Shown: positions 30,150 to 39,297, counted from the first letter of the stretch. The stretch: DNA of 64,000 bases from Aeromicrobium duanguangcaii (GCF_024508295.1 NZ_CP101990.1:1550001-1614000); one strand, 5' to 3'. The notes: generated by a model not told the origin, from the letters alone. Program-made: numbers and translations.

Positions 30150-32044
30150 TGACGGAGCCGCCCGGACCGGCTGTCCCGCCCGACGCCGACCTCGATCACC
30201 TCGACGTGCCCGAAGCGGTGCGGGACCACTACCGGTCCGTCGACAGCGCCCCGATCGAGTACTCGGTGGACCGACCGGACCGGGTCGTCAATGCCTGTCT
30301 GGTGTCCTTCGCTGCCCTCGGGCTGCTGGTGCTCCTCGCGATGGTGATCCTGGTCCGGACGGGGTGGCTCGACGAGCGGCGTGACGCCGTCTTCTACGCG
30401 CCCGGCGGCGATCGGGCGTTGATTCCCGTCCGGATCTTCATCCTCGTGTTCTTCGTCGTCTTCAGCCTGAGTCTGGCCACGAACGCGTGGCGGCGCGCGT
30501 GGGTGCTCCTGCAGCTCTGCGGAGGCCTGCTGCTGACCGGTCTGCTCATCGACACCGCGGCGTGGACGCTCGAGGGCACGCTCGACATCGAGATCCCCGT
30601 CGCCGCTCAGCAGATCGCCTCGGGCATCGTCGCGCTGGCGATCTTCCCCGTGGTGGTGCTCTACAACGCCCATCTGCCCGAGCCGCTGCCGCGTCCCGCG
30701 CGCTTCCAGCACCTCACCGTGAGCGCCTGGCTGCGCTTCTTCGGGCCCTTGACGCTCGCCGTGATCCTGGCTGAGCTGGCGGCCCGGCGGTTCGACGCCG
30801 TGGTCTGGACGATGCGCGAGTTCGCCCTGATCGGTGGCGTCGGCCCTGGTGTCTTCCTCGTTCAGCAGCTGATCGTGTTGCTCGCGTTCGTCATCGGCAC
30901 GGTCGTGGTGCGCCGGTCACGCCAGAATCCCTTCGCGCCGGCCGTGGGCGTCGTGGTCCCGGCCCACAACGAGGCCCACGACATCGCCGCCACGATCGGG
31001 GCGATCGACGTGGCCGCCGGCGCCTACTCCGGTCCGGTCCGGCTCTACGTCGTGGACAACGACTCCACGGACGACACCGCGGAGATCGCGCAGCGCGCCA
31101 TCGACCGAGCGCAGCACCTGAGCGGGATCCAACTGAAGTGCCACACGGCGGGCAAGGCCCGTGCCCTCAACTACGGCATCGCGCGCATCACGGAGCCCTT
31201 CGTCGTGCGAGTGGACGCCGACGTCATGCTCGACGACCAGGCGATCGTCCTGGCGGCCCGGCACTTCCACGACCCGCGGGTCGGCGCGGTCGGGGGAGTG
31301 CCCATCCCGGTACGCGTGGGGACCTTCTTCAGCCGGGTCCGGACCATCGAGGTGCTGGTGCGTCACGCCTACTTCCAGGTGGCGAGGACCGGATACGAGG
31401 GCATCGTCGGCGTGCCGGGCATGTTCACCATGGTGCGCCGCTCCGCGCTGGCCCAGGCAGGACCGATCCGTGAGGGGATCAACGGCGAGGACACCGACCT
31501 GTGCATGCGCCTGAACGCGCTCGGGTATCTCTGCCTGGCCGATCCGCGGATCCGGTACCTGACGGAGACACCGCACACCTGGGCGCACATGCGGGAGCAA
31601 CGGCTGCGCTGGTTCCGCAGCACCTATCACGTGGCGTCGCACCATCGCCGGACCCTGCTGCGTGCCCATTCCATGGCCGGGGTGTTCGTGCTGCCCTTCG
31701 CGCTGTTCAACTCCGCACGCCGGGCGCTGCTGGCCCCGCTGCTGCTGTTCGCCGTCCTGGTCTTCGCGGTCTTCCCCAACACCTTCTCGGGGCTGCGGTG
31801 GCAGCCGGTCCTCGCGATGATCGTGGGCCTTCCCGCCCTCGTCGCCGTCGCGGTCTGCGTGATGAACCGGCAGCCGCGGGCGCTGCTGTACGTGCCCGAG
31901 TACCTCGTGTTCCGGATCATCCGCAGCTACTTCACGTTGGGCGCCGTGCTGAGCCTGCGCTTCGACCCCCTGCCGCCACCGTGGCGGCGCGGTGGGCCGC
32001 GCACGGGGCTGACGGAGTCCCGAACGGAGAACGGCTCGCAGTGA
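30149..32044 (+). CDS. Membrane glycosyltransferase family 2 (processive synthase type)
   Basis: Protein of 631 residues with about six N-terminal transmembrane helices (about 50-255), a GT-A catalytic domain (about 262-510) and about three C-terminal helices. Catalytic motifs of processive GT2 synthases are present: VVPAHNEAHDI near 265, Asp356-x-Asp358 (RVDADVM), Glu447-Asp448 (GEDTD) and Q484RLRW488. This is the architecture of cellulose and hyaluronan synthases, though there is no PilZ domain for c-di-GMP control. Start and upstream stop share a base, so it is coupled to the BcsB-like gene. Expected to polymerise and secrete a glycan, possibly one containing sulfoquinovose. Confidence 0.85.
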   Translation: MTEPPGPAVPPDADLDHLDVPEAVRDHYRSVDSAPIEYSVDRPDRVVNACLVSFAALGLLVLLAMVILVRTGWLDERRDAVFYAPGGDRALIPVRIFILVFFVVFSLSLATNAWRRAWVLLQLCGGLLLTGLLIDTAAWTLEGTLDIEIPVAAQQIASGIVALAIFPVVVLYNAHLPEPLPRPARFQHLTVSAWLRFFGPLTLAVILAELAARRFDAVVWTMREFALIGGVGPGVFLVQQLIVLLAFVIGTVVVRRSRQNPFAPAVGVVVPAHNEAHDIAATIGAIDVAAGAYSGPVRLYVVDNDSTDDTAEIAQRAIDRAQHLSGIQLKCHTAGKARALNYGIARITEPFVVRVDADVMLDDQAIVLAARHFHDPRVGAVGGVPIPVRVGTFFSRVRTIEVLVRHAYFQVARTGYEGIVGVPGMFTMVRRSALAQAGPIREGINGEDTDLCMRLNALGYLCLADPRIRYLTETPHTWAHMREQRLRWFRSTYHVASHHRRTLLRAHSMAGVFVLPFALFNSARRALLAPLLLFAVLVFAVFPNTFSGLRWQPVLAMIVGLPALVAVAVCVMNRQPRALLYVPEYLVFRIIRSYFTLGAVLSLRFDPLPPPWRRGGPRTGLTESRTENGSQ

Positions 32045-32055
32045 CGCGGGAGGGC

Positions 32056-33585
32056 CTACGGGCCGTTACCGCGGTTCTTCCCCTTGGCCTTGCCCTTGTT
32101 CCCGTTGTTGCCCGGCTTGTCCTTCGGGCCACCGGCCGCGGAGGGAGGCCGGGTGGCCCCGCCGGAGCGGGTGGCCGTGATGACCGGCGCCACGGCGACC
32201 GACAGCGTGATGGTGGCGCCGTCGGGCAGCCGGCCCGACTTGTCCATCGCCACGACCTCGCCGACGTCGCTCGACCGGGTGACTTCCTCGCGCCTGACGA
32301 CGAATCCCTGCTCCTCCAGCGCGGCGGCCGCCTCGGCATAGCCCGTGCCGATCACCGACGCGGCCGACACCGGCACCTTGCCCGAGGCGACCGAGATCTC
32401 GATCGCGGCGTCCTCCTGCTCCTCGCTGCCCGCGGAGGGCGACTGCTCGACCACGTCCCCCTCCGCACGGGTGGCCACGTCGACCACCTCGGCACGCGGG
32501 ATGAACCCGGCGGCGCGAATCTCCTCGGCGGCGTCCTGCGCGCTCATTCCGACGACGTCCGGCACGACGGGGTCACTGGAAAGCAGTTGCCTGGTGCCGA
32601 GGATGACGACCAGCGCCAGTACCACCGCGATCGCCGCATAGGCCGGCAGGGGCGTACCGCGCCGCGGCGTCTCGCGGGCCGGGGCGGGGGTCGGCGCCGT
32701 GTTGACGTCAGCCGTCGACTGCCATGGCTGGGGGAGGGAGATCTCGAAGGTGGCCGGCAGGTCGATCGACTCGGCCGCACCCAGCATCATCGCCTCGTGC
32801 GCCACGTCGGCGGCCGTGACGGGCCGGTGGGCCGCCTTCTTCGCCGTCATCGTGCGGATCAGCCGCTCGACTCGGGCCGGGACGGACGCGTCCAGGGCCG
32901 GCAGCTCGTCGTGCAGCTGCGCCATCGCCGTCGCGACGTGGGTGTCGCGCCGGAAGGGAGAGCGCCCCGTGAGGCAGTGGTACGCCACGAGCCCGAGGGA
33001 GTAGATGTCGGACTGCGGGCTCGCGGCCTGCCCGCGCACCTGCTCGGGGCTGATGTAGTCCGTCGTGCCGACCAGCGCGCCGGTGTCGGTCAGCGGGTCA
33101 CTCGTGGTCGCCTGGGCGATGCCGAAGTCGACCAGCACCGTCCGGCCGGCCGGCGTCAGCATGATGTTCGCGGGCTTGAGGTCGCGGTGGACGATGCCGG
33201 CGTCGTGGGCGGCCTGCAGGCCCTCGGCGACCTGGTGGACGATCGACATCACCTGGTCCGGGGGGAGCGGCCCGCGCTCCTTGAGCAACTCGGCCAGGGA
33301 CCGGCCCTCGACGTACTGCATGACGATGTAGGTGGAGCGGTCGGCCGATGCGTCGTCCTCCTCGAAGTCGAAGACCTGCGCGACGCCCGGGTGCTGGATG
33401 GAGGCCGCCAGGTGGGCCTCGCTGCGCAGCCGCGCTCGGGCGACCTCGTCGGTGCTCTGGTCCGCGCGCAGCACCTTGACCGCCACCGTCCGGCCCAGTC
33501 GGGTGTCCGTGGCGCGGTACACGGCCCCCATTCCCCCGGAGCCGACCACCTCGTCCAGCGTGTAACGCAGCTTGTGGACCGCCAT
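32056..33585 (-). CDS. Serine/threonine protein kinase with PASTA repeats
   Basis: Transmembrane Ser/Thr kinase of the PknB type, 509 residues. The N-terminal kinase domain (about 8-265) has the glycine loop GSGGMG, VAVKVL lysine, HRDLKPAN catalytic loop, DFG and SPEQVRG. A single transmembrane helix (about 318-337) is followed by two extracytoplasmic PASTA domains (about 345-475), shorter than the four of PknB, then a Gly/Asn/Lys-rich tail. PASTA domains sense muropeptides or lipid II in the family. It is not in the usual pbpA/rodA/pknAB locus. ATG 33585 has TAGAGT 6 bases upstream. It is divergent from the SulP gene. Confidence 0.95.
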   Translation of the reverse strand: MAVHKLRYTLDEVVGSGGMGAVYRATDTRLGRTVAVKVLRADQSTDEVARARLRSEAHLAASIQHPGVAQVFDFEEDDASADRSTYIVMQYVEGRSLAELLKERGPLPPDQVMSIVHQVAEGLQAAHDAGIVHRDLKPANIMLTPAGRTVLVDFGIAQATTSDPLTDTGALVGTTDYISPEQVRGQAASPQSDIYSLGLVAYHCLTGRSPFRRDTHVATAMAQLHDELPALDASVPARVERLIRTMTAKKAAHRPVTAADVAHEAMMLGAAESIDLPATFEISLPQPWQSTADVNTAPTPAPARETPRRGTPLPAYAAIAVVLALVVILGTRQLLSSDPVVPDVVGMSAQDAAEEIRAAGFIPRAEVVDVATRAEGDVVEQSPSAGSEEQEDAAIEISVASGKVPVSAASVIGTGYAEAAAALEEQGFVVRREEVTRSSDVGEVVAMDKSGRLPDGATITLSVAVAPVITATRSGGATRPPSAAGGPKDKPGNNGNKGKAKGKNRGNGP

Positions 33586-33591
33586 GGTTGA

Positions 33592-33597
33592 ACTCTA
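33592..33597 (-). promoter_or_regulatory. Candidate -10 box of the PASTA kinase gene (leaderless type)
   Basis: TAGAGT on the minus strand ends 6 bases before ATG 33585. Confidence 0.5.
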
Positions 33598-33694
33598 ATT
33601 CCGCGGGCAGGGGCTCGCATGACATGGGCGGGCCTGCGGAGGTCGCGTTAGAATCGCGGGTCGCCCCGACGAACCAGCCCCCGAACGGAACCGT

Positions 33695-35206
33695 ATGACC
33701 CTGCCCGCGCCCGCCCACGTCCCCGAGTCAGACGAGGTCCATTCGGTGCGCCGGGCCCTCAGGTCGCCGCGGATACTGCACACCGAGGTCCTGGCTGCGC
33801 TCGTCGTCGCGTTGGCCCTGATCCCCGAGGCGATCTCCTTCTCGATCATCGCGGGCGTCGACCCCCGGGTCGGTCTCTTCGCCTCGTTCACGATGGCCGT
33901 CACGGTCGCGATCCTCGGTGGCCGGCCGGCCATGATCTCTGCCGCCACCGGGGCCGTCGCGCTGGTCGTGGCCCCGGTCATGCGCGAGCACGGCTTCGAC
34001 CACCTGATCGCCACCGTGCTGCTGGGCGGGCTGCTGCAGATCCTGATGGCCGTCGGCGGCGTGGCGAAGCTGATGCGCTTCATCCCGCGCTCGGTCATGG
34101 TCGGCTTCGTCAACGCCCTGGCGATCCTCATCCTCGTCGCCCAGTTCCCGCACCTGATCGACGTGCCGTGGCTGGTCTATCCGATGGTCGCTTTCGGGCT
34201 CGTGGTGATCGTCCTGCTGCCGCGGCTCACGACCGTCGTCCCGGCACCGCTGGTGGCGATCGTCATCCTGACCGCGATCACCGTGGTCGCCGCACTCGAC
34301 GTGCCCGACGTCGGGGACGAGGGTGAGCTGCCCAGCAGTCTGCCGGCGCTCTTCACGCCCGACGTGCCGCTGACCTTCGAGACCCTGCGGATCATCGCGC
34401 CCTACGCCTTCGCGATGGCGCTCGTCGGGATCATGGAGTCGCTGATGACGGCGAAGCTGGTCGACGACATCACCGACACCCACTCGGACAAGACCCGCGA
34501 GACGTGGGGCCAGGGCGTCGCGAACATCGTCACGGGGCTCTTCGGCGGCATGGGCGGCTGCGCGATGATCGGCCAGACCATGATCAACGTGAAGGTCTCG
34601 GGAGCCAGGACGCGCATCTCGACCTTCCTGGCCGGTGTCTTCCTGCTGATCCTGGTCGTCGGCTTCGGCGATGTCGTGGCGACGATCCCGATGGCCGCGC
34701 TGGTCGCCGTCATGATCATGGTGGCGGTCGGCTCCTTCGACTGGCACAGCGTCGCGCCGTCCACCCTGCGACGCATGCCCCGCAGCGAGACCCTCGTCAT
34801 GGTCACGACCGTCGTGGTGGTCGTGGCCACCGAGAACCTCGCGATCGGCGTCGTCGTCGGCGTCCTGGTGGCCTCGGTCATGTTCGCCCGGCGCGTCGCG
34901 CACTTCACCCAGGTCATCGTGGTGGCGCGCCCCGACGAGGACACCCGCGTCTACAAGGTCGTGGGCGAGCTGTTCTTCGCCTCGAGCAACGATCTGGTCC
35001 ACCAGTTCGACTACGCCGGCGACCCGCGTCACGTCGTCATCGACCTGTCGGACTCGCACATCTGGGACGCCTCCAGCGTCGCCGCGCTGGACGCCATCGA
35101 GACCAAGTACGCGGCCAAGGGCAAGAAGGTGACCATCGAGGGCCTCAACGAGGCGAGCCGGTCACGCCATGAGCGCCTGGCTGGTCGGCTGCCCGTCGGG
35201 CCCTAG
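33695..35206 (+). CDS. SulP-family anion transporter with STAS domain
   Basis: SLC26/SulP carrier of 503 residues: about 10-12 transmembrane helices and a cytoplasmic STAS domain (about 405-490, with HVVIDLSDSHIWDASSVAALDAIE). The ALIPEAISFSIIAGVDPRVGLF and GGRPAMISAATGAVA segments are family signatures. Members move sulfate, bicarbonate or other anions; the sequence resembles BicA-like bicarbonate carriers as much as sulfate carriers, so substrate is open. A TTAGAAT stretch near 33647-33653 may be the promoter. Its stop codon is embedded in the -10-like box of the next gene. Confidence 0.9.
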   Translation: MTLPAPAHVPESDEVHSVRRALRSPRILHTEVLAALVVALALIPEAISFSIIAGVDPRVGLFASFTMAVTVAILGGRPAMISAATGAVALVVAPVMREHGFDHLIATVLLGGLLQILMAVGGVAKLMRFIPRSVMVGFVNALAILILVAQFPHLIDVPWLVYPMVAFGLVVIVLLPRLTTVVPAPLVAIVILTAITVVAALDVPDVGDEGELPSSLPALFTPDVPLTFETLRIIAPYAFAMALVGIMESLMTAKLVDDITDTHSDKTRETWGQGVANIVTGLFGGMGGCAMIGQTMINVKVSGARTRISTFLAGVFLLILVVGFGDVVATIPMAALVAVMIMVAVGSFDWHSVAPSTLRRMPRSETLVMVTTVVVVVATENLAIGVVVGVLVASVMFARRVAHFTQVIVVARPDEDTRVYKVVGELFFASSNDLVHQFDYAGDPRHVVIDLSDSHIWDASSVAALDAIETKYAAKGKKVTIEGLNEASRSRHERLAGRLPVGP

Positions 35207-35209
35207 AGT
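35204..35209 (+). promoter_or_regulatory. Candidate -10 box of the aldo/keto reductase gene (leaderless type)
   Basis: TAGAGT begins with the stop codon of the SulP gene and ends 6 bases before GTG 35216. Confidence 0.45.
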
Positions 35210-35215
35210 CGGGAC

Positions 35216-36025
35216 GTGACCCTCGACCCGCCCGCCGTCGGTTTCGGCACCTACAAGCTCAACGGCCTCGCCGGCGTCGCGGCGATCGGCACCGCGCTCG
35301 AGGTCGGCTACCGGCTGCTCGACTCGGCGATGAACTACGAGAACGAGGGCGCCGTCGGCGCGGCGGTCCGCGCGTCGAGCGTGCCCCGTGACGAGGTCAT
35401 CGTGACGTCCAAGCTGCCCGGCCGTCACCACGCGTACGAGGAGGCCGTCGTCTCGATCGAGGAGAGTCTGCTGCGGACCGGTCTCGACCACCTCGACCTG
35501 CACCTGATCCACTGGCCGAATCCCTCGCGCGGGCTCTACGTCGAGGCGTGGCAGGCGCTGATCGATGCGCAGCGCCGCGGGCTCGTCCGCGAGATCGGCG
35601 TCTGCAACTTCCTACCCGAGCACCTGGACCGGCTCGAGGCCGAGACCGGCGTCCTGCCCGCGGTCAACCAGATCGAGCTGCACCCCTACTTCCCACAGGT
35701 CGAGGCGCTCGCCGAGCACCGAGCTCGCGGCATCGTCACGCAGGCGTGGAGTCCGCTCGGGCGCAAGAGCGATCTGCTGGTGAACCCGGTCGTGACCGAG
35801 GTCGCGCAGCAGCACGACGTGACGCCGGCCGAGGCGGTCCTGGCCTGGCACGCGGCGGTGGGCACCCTGCCGCTGCCGAAGGCGACCTCCGCCGAGCGGC
35901 AGCGCCAGAACCTGGCGGCAGTCGAGATCGTGCTGGACCCCGCCGCGGTGGACCGTCTCACCGCACTGGGTCGCCCGGACGGACGGCTGTTCGACGGCGA
36001 TCCCGCCGTGCGGATCGAGGACTGA
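35216..36025 (+). CDS. Aldo/keto reductase
   Basis: NADPH-dependent carbonyl reductase of the AKR superfamily, 269 residues. The catalytic tetrad is visible: Asp in YRLLDSAMNY, Tyr in the same motif, Lys in VTSKLPG and His in HLIHWPNP. The IGVCNF and QIELHPYFPQ segments and a C-terminal PKATSAERQRQNL cofactor motif fit the AKR5-type 2,5-diketo-gluconate reductase-like group. Physiological substrate unknown. Start is GTG with TAGAGT 6 bases upstream. The next gene begins 17 bases downstream. Confidence 0.92.
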   Translation: MTLDPPAVGFGTYKLNGLAGVAAIGTALEVGYRLLDSAMNYENEGAVGAAVRASSVPRDEVIVTSKLPGRHHAYEEAVVSIEESLLRTGLDHLDLHLIHWPNPSRGLYVEAWQALIDAQRRGLVREIGVCNFLPEHLDRLEAETGVLPAVNQIELHPYFPQVEALAEHRARGIVTQAWSPLGRKSDLLVNPVVTEVAQQHDVTPAEAVLAWHAAVGTLPLPKATSAERQRQNLAAVEIVLDPAAVDRLTALGRPDGRLFDGDPAVRIED

Positions 36026-36042
36026 GGAACGGTCGGGGGACC

Positions 36043-37512
36043 ATGGGGACACAGCGCACCGTACTGCTCGCCGTCGTGGCGGCAGTGGCCCTGCGGCTGC
36101 CCTTCCTGGGCGTCCTGCCCAGCCCCGACGAGGCGGGCCTGCTGATGATCGGCGGCCAGTGGGGCGTCGGTGACTCGCTCTACGGCGACTACTGGATCGA
36201 CCGGCCACCGATCCTGCTCACCTGGGCCTGGCTGGCGGCGAACACCGGGGGAGTGGTGGCCCTGCGGCTGGTGGGCCTGATCCCGGTCATCGTCACGATC
36301 GTCGTCTGCTCGGCCGCCGCGGGCCGGATCGCGGGCGACCGTGCCGCGCGGTGGGCCGCGGTCGCGGCGGCAGTCCTCACCGTCAGTCCGTGGCTCGGCG
36401 CGGACCGGGTGAACGCCGAGCTCTTCGCCGCTCCGTGGCTGGCCCTCGGCGTGTACGCCGCGATCCGTGCGGTCCAGAACCCGACGGCGCGCTGGGGGCT
36501 CGCCACGGGTGCCGCCATCGCCGGCGCCGTCCTGACGAAGCAGAACCACGCGGACGCCGCCGTCTTCGCCGTCGTGCTGCTGATCGGCTGCCTCGTCACC
36601 GGCCGGGTGCAGCCCGCGGCCGCGGCGCGACTGGCGGCCGGCGCGCTGGGCGGTGCGGCCCTGGTGTCGCTCGTCGTGGTGCTGGCCGCCTGGACGCGTG
36701 GCACCGCCCCGGGTGAGCTGTTCGACGCGCTCTTCTCGTTCCGGCTGCGCGCCGCCGAGGTCCTCGCCTCCGATCCGGAAGGCGCGCGGGTCGGGCGACG
36801 GAACGGCGTCCTGCGGCGGTGGGCGATCAGCGGGCACATGCTCCTGGTCCTGGTCGTCCTGTGCGCCCCGCTGCTGCGCCGATTCCGGTCGTCGGAGTCC
36901 TGGGCGCTGTCCGCCATGGCCGCCTTCGGGTGCTTCTCGGTGATCGCCGGCGGCAGCTGGTGGAACCACTACCTCGTCGAGCTGGCCGTCCCGGTGGCGG
37001 TGGGGATCGGAGTCATCGCGGCCCGCAGCCGGATCGTCGCCCCTGCGACGATCGGGTATTCGGTCGTGACCGGCGTCGTGGGCACCGTCCTCATCCTGCC
37101 CGCCGTGGGCTCGGTCGACGGCCCGGTGGCCGTGGGGCGTGCGATCGCAGCGGTGGCCGAGCCCGGCGACACGATCGTCAGCGCCTGGGGTCGGGTCGAT
37201 CTGGTGTACGCGACCGGGCTGGACTCACCCTACGAGCACCTGTGGAGCCTGCCCGTCCGCACCGACGACCCGCGGCTCGAGATGTTCGGCGAGCTCGTCG
37301 CGGGGGCGGCGGCGCCCACGTGGCTGGTCATCCGCCGCCAGCTCGAGGGCTGGGGGATGGACGCGGATGCCGCCCAGGCGGTGGTCGATCGGCGCTACCG
37401 CCAGGTCGCCACGCTGTGCGGCTACCGCGTCTACCTGCTCAAGGGGGTCGAGCGCCGCACGCCGGAGCCGCCGTCCGACGGTCAGTGCAAACGGTCGACG
37501 CGCCTGCTCTGA
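36043..37512 (+). CDS. GT39/PMT-like multi-pass membrane glycosyltransferase candidate
   Basis: Polytopic membrane protein of 489 residues with about ten hydrophobic helices. The first outer loop has an acidic PSPDEAG motif and WIDRPPILLTWAWL, similar to the ArnT/PMT (GT-C) family in which acidic residues in this loop are catalytic and DRPP is conserved. The C-terminal soluble part (about 375-489) resembles the periplasmic domain of GT-C proteins. GT-C enzymes use lipid-linked sugars; acceptor and donor are not visible. The ATG has GGGGGA 2 bases upstream, overlong for the reading frame ahead of it, which lies inside the reductase gene. Confidence 0.7.
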   Translation: MGTQRTVLLAVVAAVALRLPFLGVLPSPDEAGLLMIGGQWGVGDSLYGDYWIDRPPILLTWAWLAANTGGVVALRLVGLIPVIVTIVVCSAAAGRIAGDRAARWAAVAAAVLTVSPWLGADRVNAELFAAPWLALGVYAAIRAVQNPTARWGLATGAAIAGAVLTKQNHADAAVFAVVLLIGCLVTGRVQPAAAARLAAGALGGAALVSLVVVLAAWTRGTAPGELFDALFSFRLRAAEVLASDPEGARVGRRNGVLRRWAISGHMLLVLVVLCAPLLRRFRSSESWALSAMAAFGCFSVIAGGSWWNHYLVELAVPVAVGIGVIAARSRIVAPATIGYSVVTGVVGTVLILPAVGSVDGPVAVGRAIAAVAEPGDTIVSAWGRVDLVYATGLDSPYEHLWSLPVRTDDPRLEMFGELVAGAAAPTWLVIRRQLEGWGMDADAAQAVVDRRYRQVATLCGYRVYLLKGVERRTPEPPSDGQCKRSTRLL

Positions 37513-37518
37513 AGCCAC

Positions 37519-37524
37519 CATGAT
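37519..37524 (+). promoter_or_regulatory. Weak -10-like box before the ABC ATPase gene
   Basis: CATGAT ends 6 bases before ATG 37531; it fits the local leaderless pattern but the first base deviates from TANNNT. Confidence 0.3.
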
Positions 37525-37530
37525 GGAGCC

Positions 37531-38379
37531 ATGACGGGCGGACCGGTGGTGCGCGCGGCCGGTCTGACGCGCGTGTTCGAGGGCCGCGTCGCCGTGGCCG
37601 CCCTGGACCTGACCGTCGAGCGCGGTCGCGTGCTCGGCGTGCTCGGCCCCAACGGCGCCGGCAAGTCCACCACCGTCCGGATGCTCACCGGGCTCCTGCG
37701 TCCCTCGTCCGGCACGGTCGAGCTGTTCGGGGAACCGGTCACTCCCGCGTCGGCGCCAGGTCTGCGGGCCAGGGTGGGCGTCCAGACCGAGGCGAACCTC
37801 TATCACCGGGTGACGGTCGCCGAGAACCTGCGCACGTGGGGCGACCTGCACGGCCTGCCTCGGCGCACGACCGAGCGCCGACTCACCGAAGTCCTGGAGG
37901 TCCTGGGCCTGGCTGACCGCCGCGACACTCCGGTCGGCTCGCTCAGCAAGGGCCTGCGCCAGAAGGCGAAGATCGGACGGGCGCTGCTCCACGAGCCCGA
38001 GCTGCTCTTCCTGGACGAGCCCACGGCGGGCCTGGATCCCGCGTCGACGCTGGACGTGCTCGATCACCTGGCCAAGCTGCGCGCCGAGGCCGGGACCACG
38101 ATCGTGCTGTGCACGCACCAGCTGCACGGACTGGAGTCACTGTGCGACGACGTCGTCATGCTCGATCGCGGCCGCGTCGTCGCCGCGGGGGAGGTGGACG
38201 ACCTGCTGGCCCGGCACTGGCCCACCCGTGAGTACGTGATCCGGGTGGGTGATCGCGGCATCGCCGACCGGGTCGTCGCCGACCTGCGCGCCTCCGGGCT
38301 CACGGTGGACGACCCCGAGAGCGCCGATCCGTCGCTGCACGACCTCTACTTCCGCATGCTGGCGGGAGAGCAGCGGTGA
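37531..38379 (+). CDS. ABC transporter ATP-binding protein
   Basis: ATPase of an ABC-2 type exporter, 282 residues. It has P-loop GPNGAGKST, Q-loop VQTEANLY, Walker B LLFLDEPTAGLDP and switch region CTHQLH. The signature is LSKGLRQK rather than LSGGQ, as seen in many CcmA/DrrA-type exporters. A C-terminal extension after residue 225 is typical of the drug/Na+ export subgroup. It overlaps the permease gene by 4 bases (GTGA). Substrate unknown. Confidence 0.92.
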   Translation: MTGGPVVRAAGLTRVFEGRVAVAALDLTVERGRVLGVLGPNGAGKSTTVRMLTGLLRPSSGTVELFGEPVTPASAPGLRARVGVQTEANLYHRVTVAENLRTWGDLHGLPRRTTERRLTEVLEVLGLADRRDTPVGSLSKGLRQKAKIGRALLHEPELLFLDEPTAGLDPASTLDVLDHLAKLRAEAGTTIVLCTHQLHGLESLCDDVVMLDRGRVVAAGEVDDLLARHWPTREYVIRVGDRGIADRVVADLRASGLTVDDPESADPSLHDLYFRMLAGEQR

Positions 38380-39164
38380 ACGCCCGGCGGGTCCGTGCGC
38401 TCATGGTGAAGGACTGGATCGAGCTGCGCCGCAACCGCCAGACCCTCTCGCCGGTCCTCATGCTGCCGATCGTCTTCGCCCTGCTGTTGCCGGCCACGAT
38501 GATCGCGGCGACCCGGCAGCCCGAGGCCCTCGCGCGCCTCGACTTCATCAACTCCTACCTCGAGAGCCTGCCGCCGGCCATCGCCGCCGATCCCACGCGG
38601 GCGATGGTCGAGTACTTCATGGCGCCGATCTTCCTGATGATCCCGGTCGTGGTCGCGACGGTGTTTGCGACGGCGGCCTTCGTCGGCGAGAAGGAGCGCG
38701 ACACGCTCGAGGGCCTGCTCTTCACGCCGCTGACCGACCGCGAGCTCGTGATCGGCAAGATCCTCGTCTCGTGGATCCCGGCTGTCACGGTGACGTGGCT
38801 GTCCACGGTGATCTACACGGCGGTGGTGGCGATGCTCGCCCGGCCGTGGCAGGACGGCTGGGTGTTCCCCAACGCCACCTGGCTCGTCCTCGTGGGCGTC
38901 ATCGCGCCGCTGGTCTCGTTCTTCGCGATCGGGTGCATCGTCCTGATCTCGCACCGCGCGTCGACGTTGCAGGGCGCCCAGGCGGTCGCCGGACTGCTCG
39001 TCCTGCCGGTCATCTTGCTGATCATGTCGCAGGCGACCGGCGCCATGGCGTTCGACCGCGGAGTCGTCGTGGTGGTCGGCGTCCTCGCGGCGATCGGCGA
39101 TCTGGTCGTCTTCCACCTCGCGGTCCGGCGCTTCGATCGTGACCGGGTCGTCACGCGACTGTGA
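38376..39164 (+). CDS. ABC-2 type transporter permease
   Basis: Six-helix membrane subunit of 262 residues, partner of the preceding ATPase. The N-terminal coupling region (RALMVKDWIELRRNRQTL) is followed by a transmembrane helix, a larger loop, and the FVGEKERDTLEGLLFTPLTDRELVIGKIL motif characteristic of NatB/ABC-2 permeases. The GTG start overlaps the ATPase stop. The family includes sodium and peptide exporters; the substrate cannot be inferred. Confidence 0.88.
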   Translation: MNARRVRALMVKDWIELRRNRQTLSPVLMLPIVFALLLPATMIAATRQPEALARLDFINSYLESLPPAIAADPTRAMVEYFMAPIFLMIPVVVATVFATAAFVGEKERDTLEGLLFTPLTDRELVIGKILVSWIPAVTVTWLSTVIYTAVVAMLARPWQDGWVFPNATWLVLVGVIAPLVSFFAIGCIVLISHRASTLQGAQAVAGLLVLPVILLIMSQATGAMAFDRGVVVVVGVLAAIGDLVVFHLAVRRFDRDRVVTRL

Positions 39165-39245
39165 GCGCAGGGTCACACGCCCGCGACGGTCTTCGGCTGT
39201 GGCCTATCCCACAGGGCCCTACTGAGCATGCCCCCTTCGGCGCGG

Positions 39246-39297
39246 TAAGGTCGCGGTAATCTCCGGGATCGTGCCGTCGGAAATCTCCGCCGGCACG
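39246..39297 (+). promoter_or_regulatory. pckG upstream region: direct repeats and leader hairpin
   Basis: TAAGGT (39246-39251) and TAATCT (39257-39262) are possible -10 boxes inside an 11-bp-spaced direct repeat of GCGGTAA. Downstream, 39270-39297 forms a hairpin with 10 of 11 pairs (CGTGCCGTCGG/CCGCCGGCACG, AAATCT loop) in the probable 5' leader. The rest of the 197-base gap shows nothing else convincing. Confidence 0.4.

Noticed and set aside
39160..39177. TGTGA-N8-TCACA like a CRP/GlxR site
   Set aside because: The arms match but the spacer is 8 instead of 6, and it overlaps the permease stop codon, so binding is unlikely.
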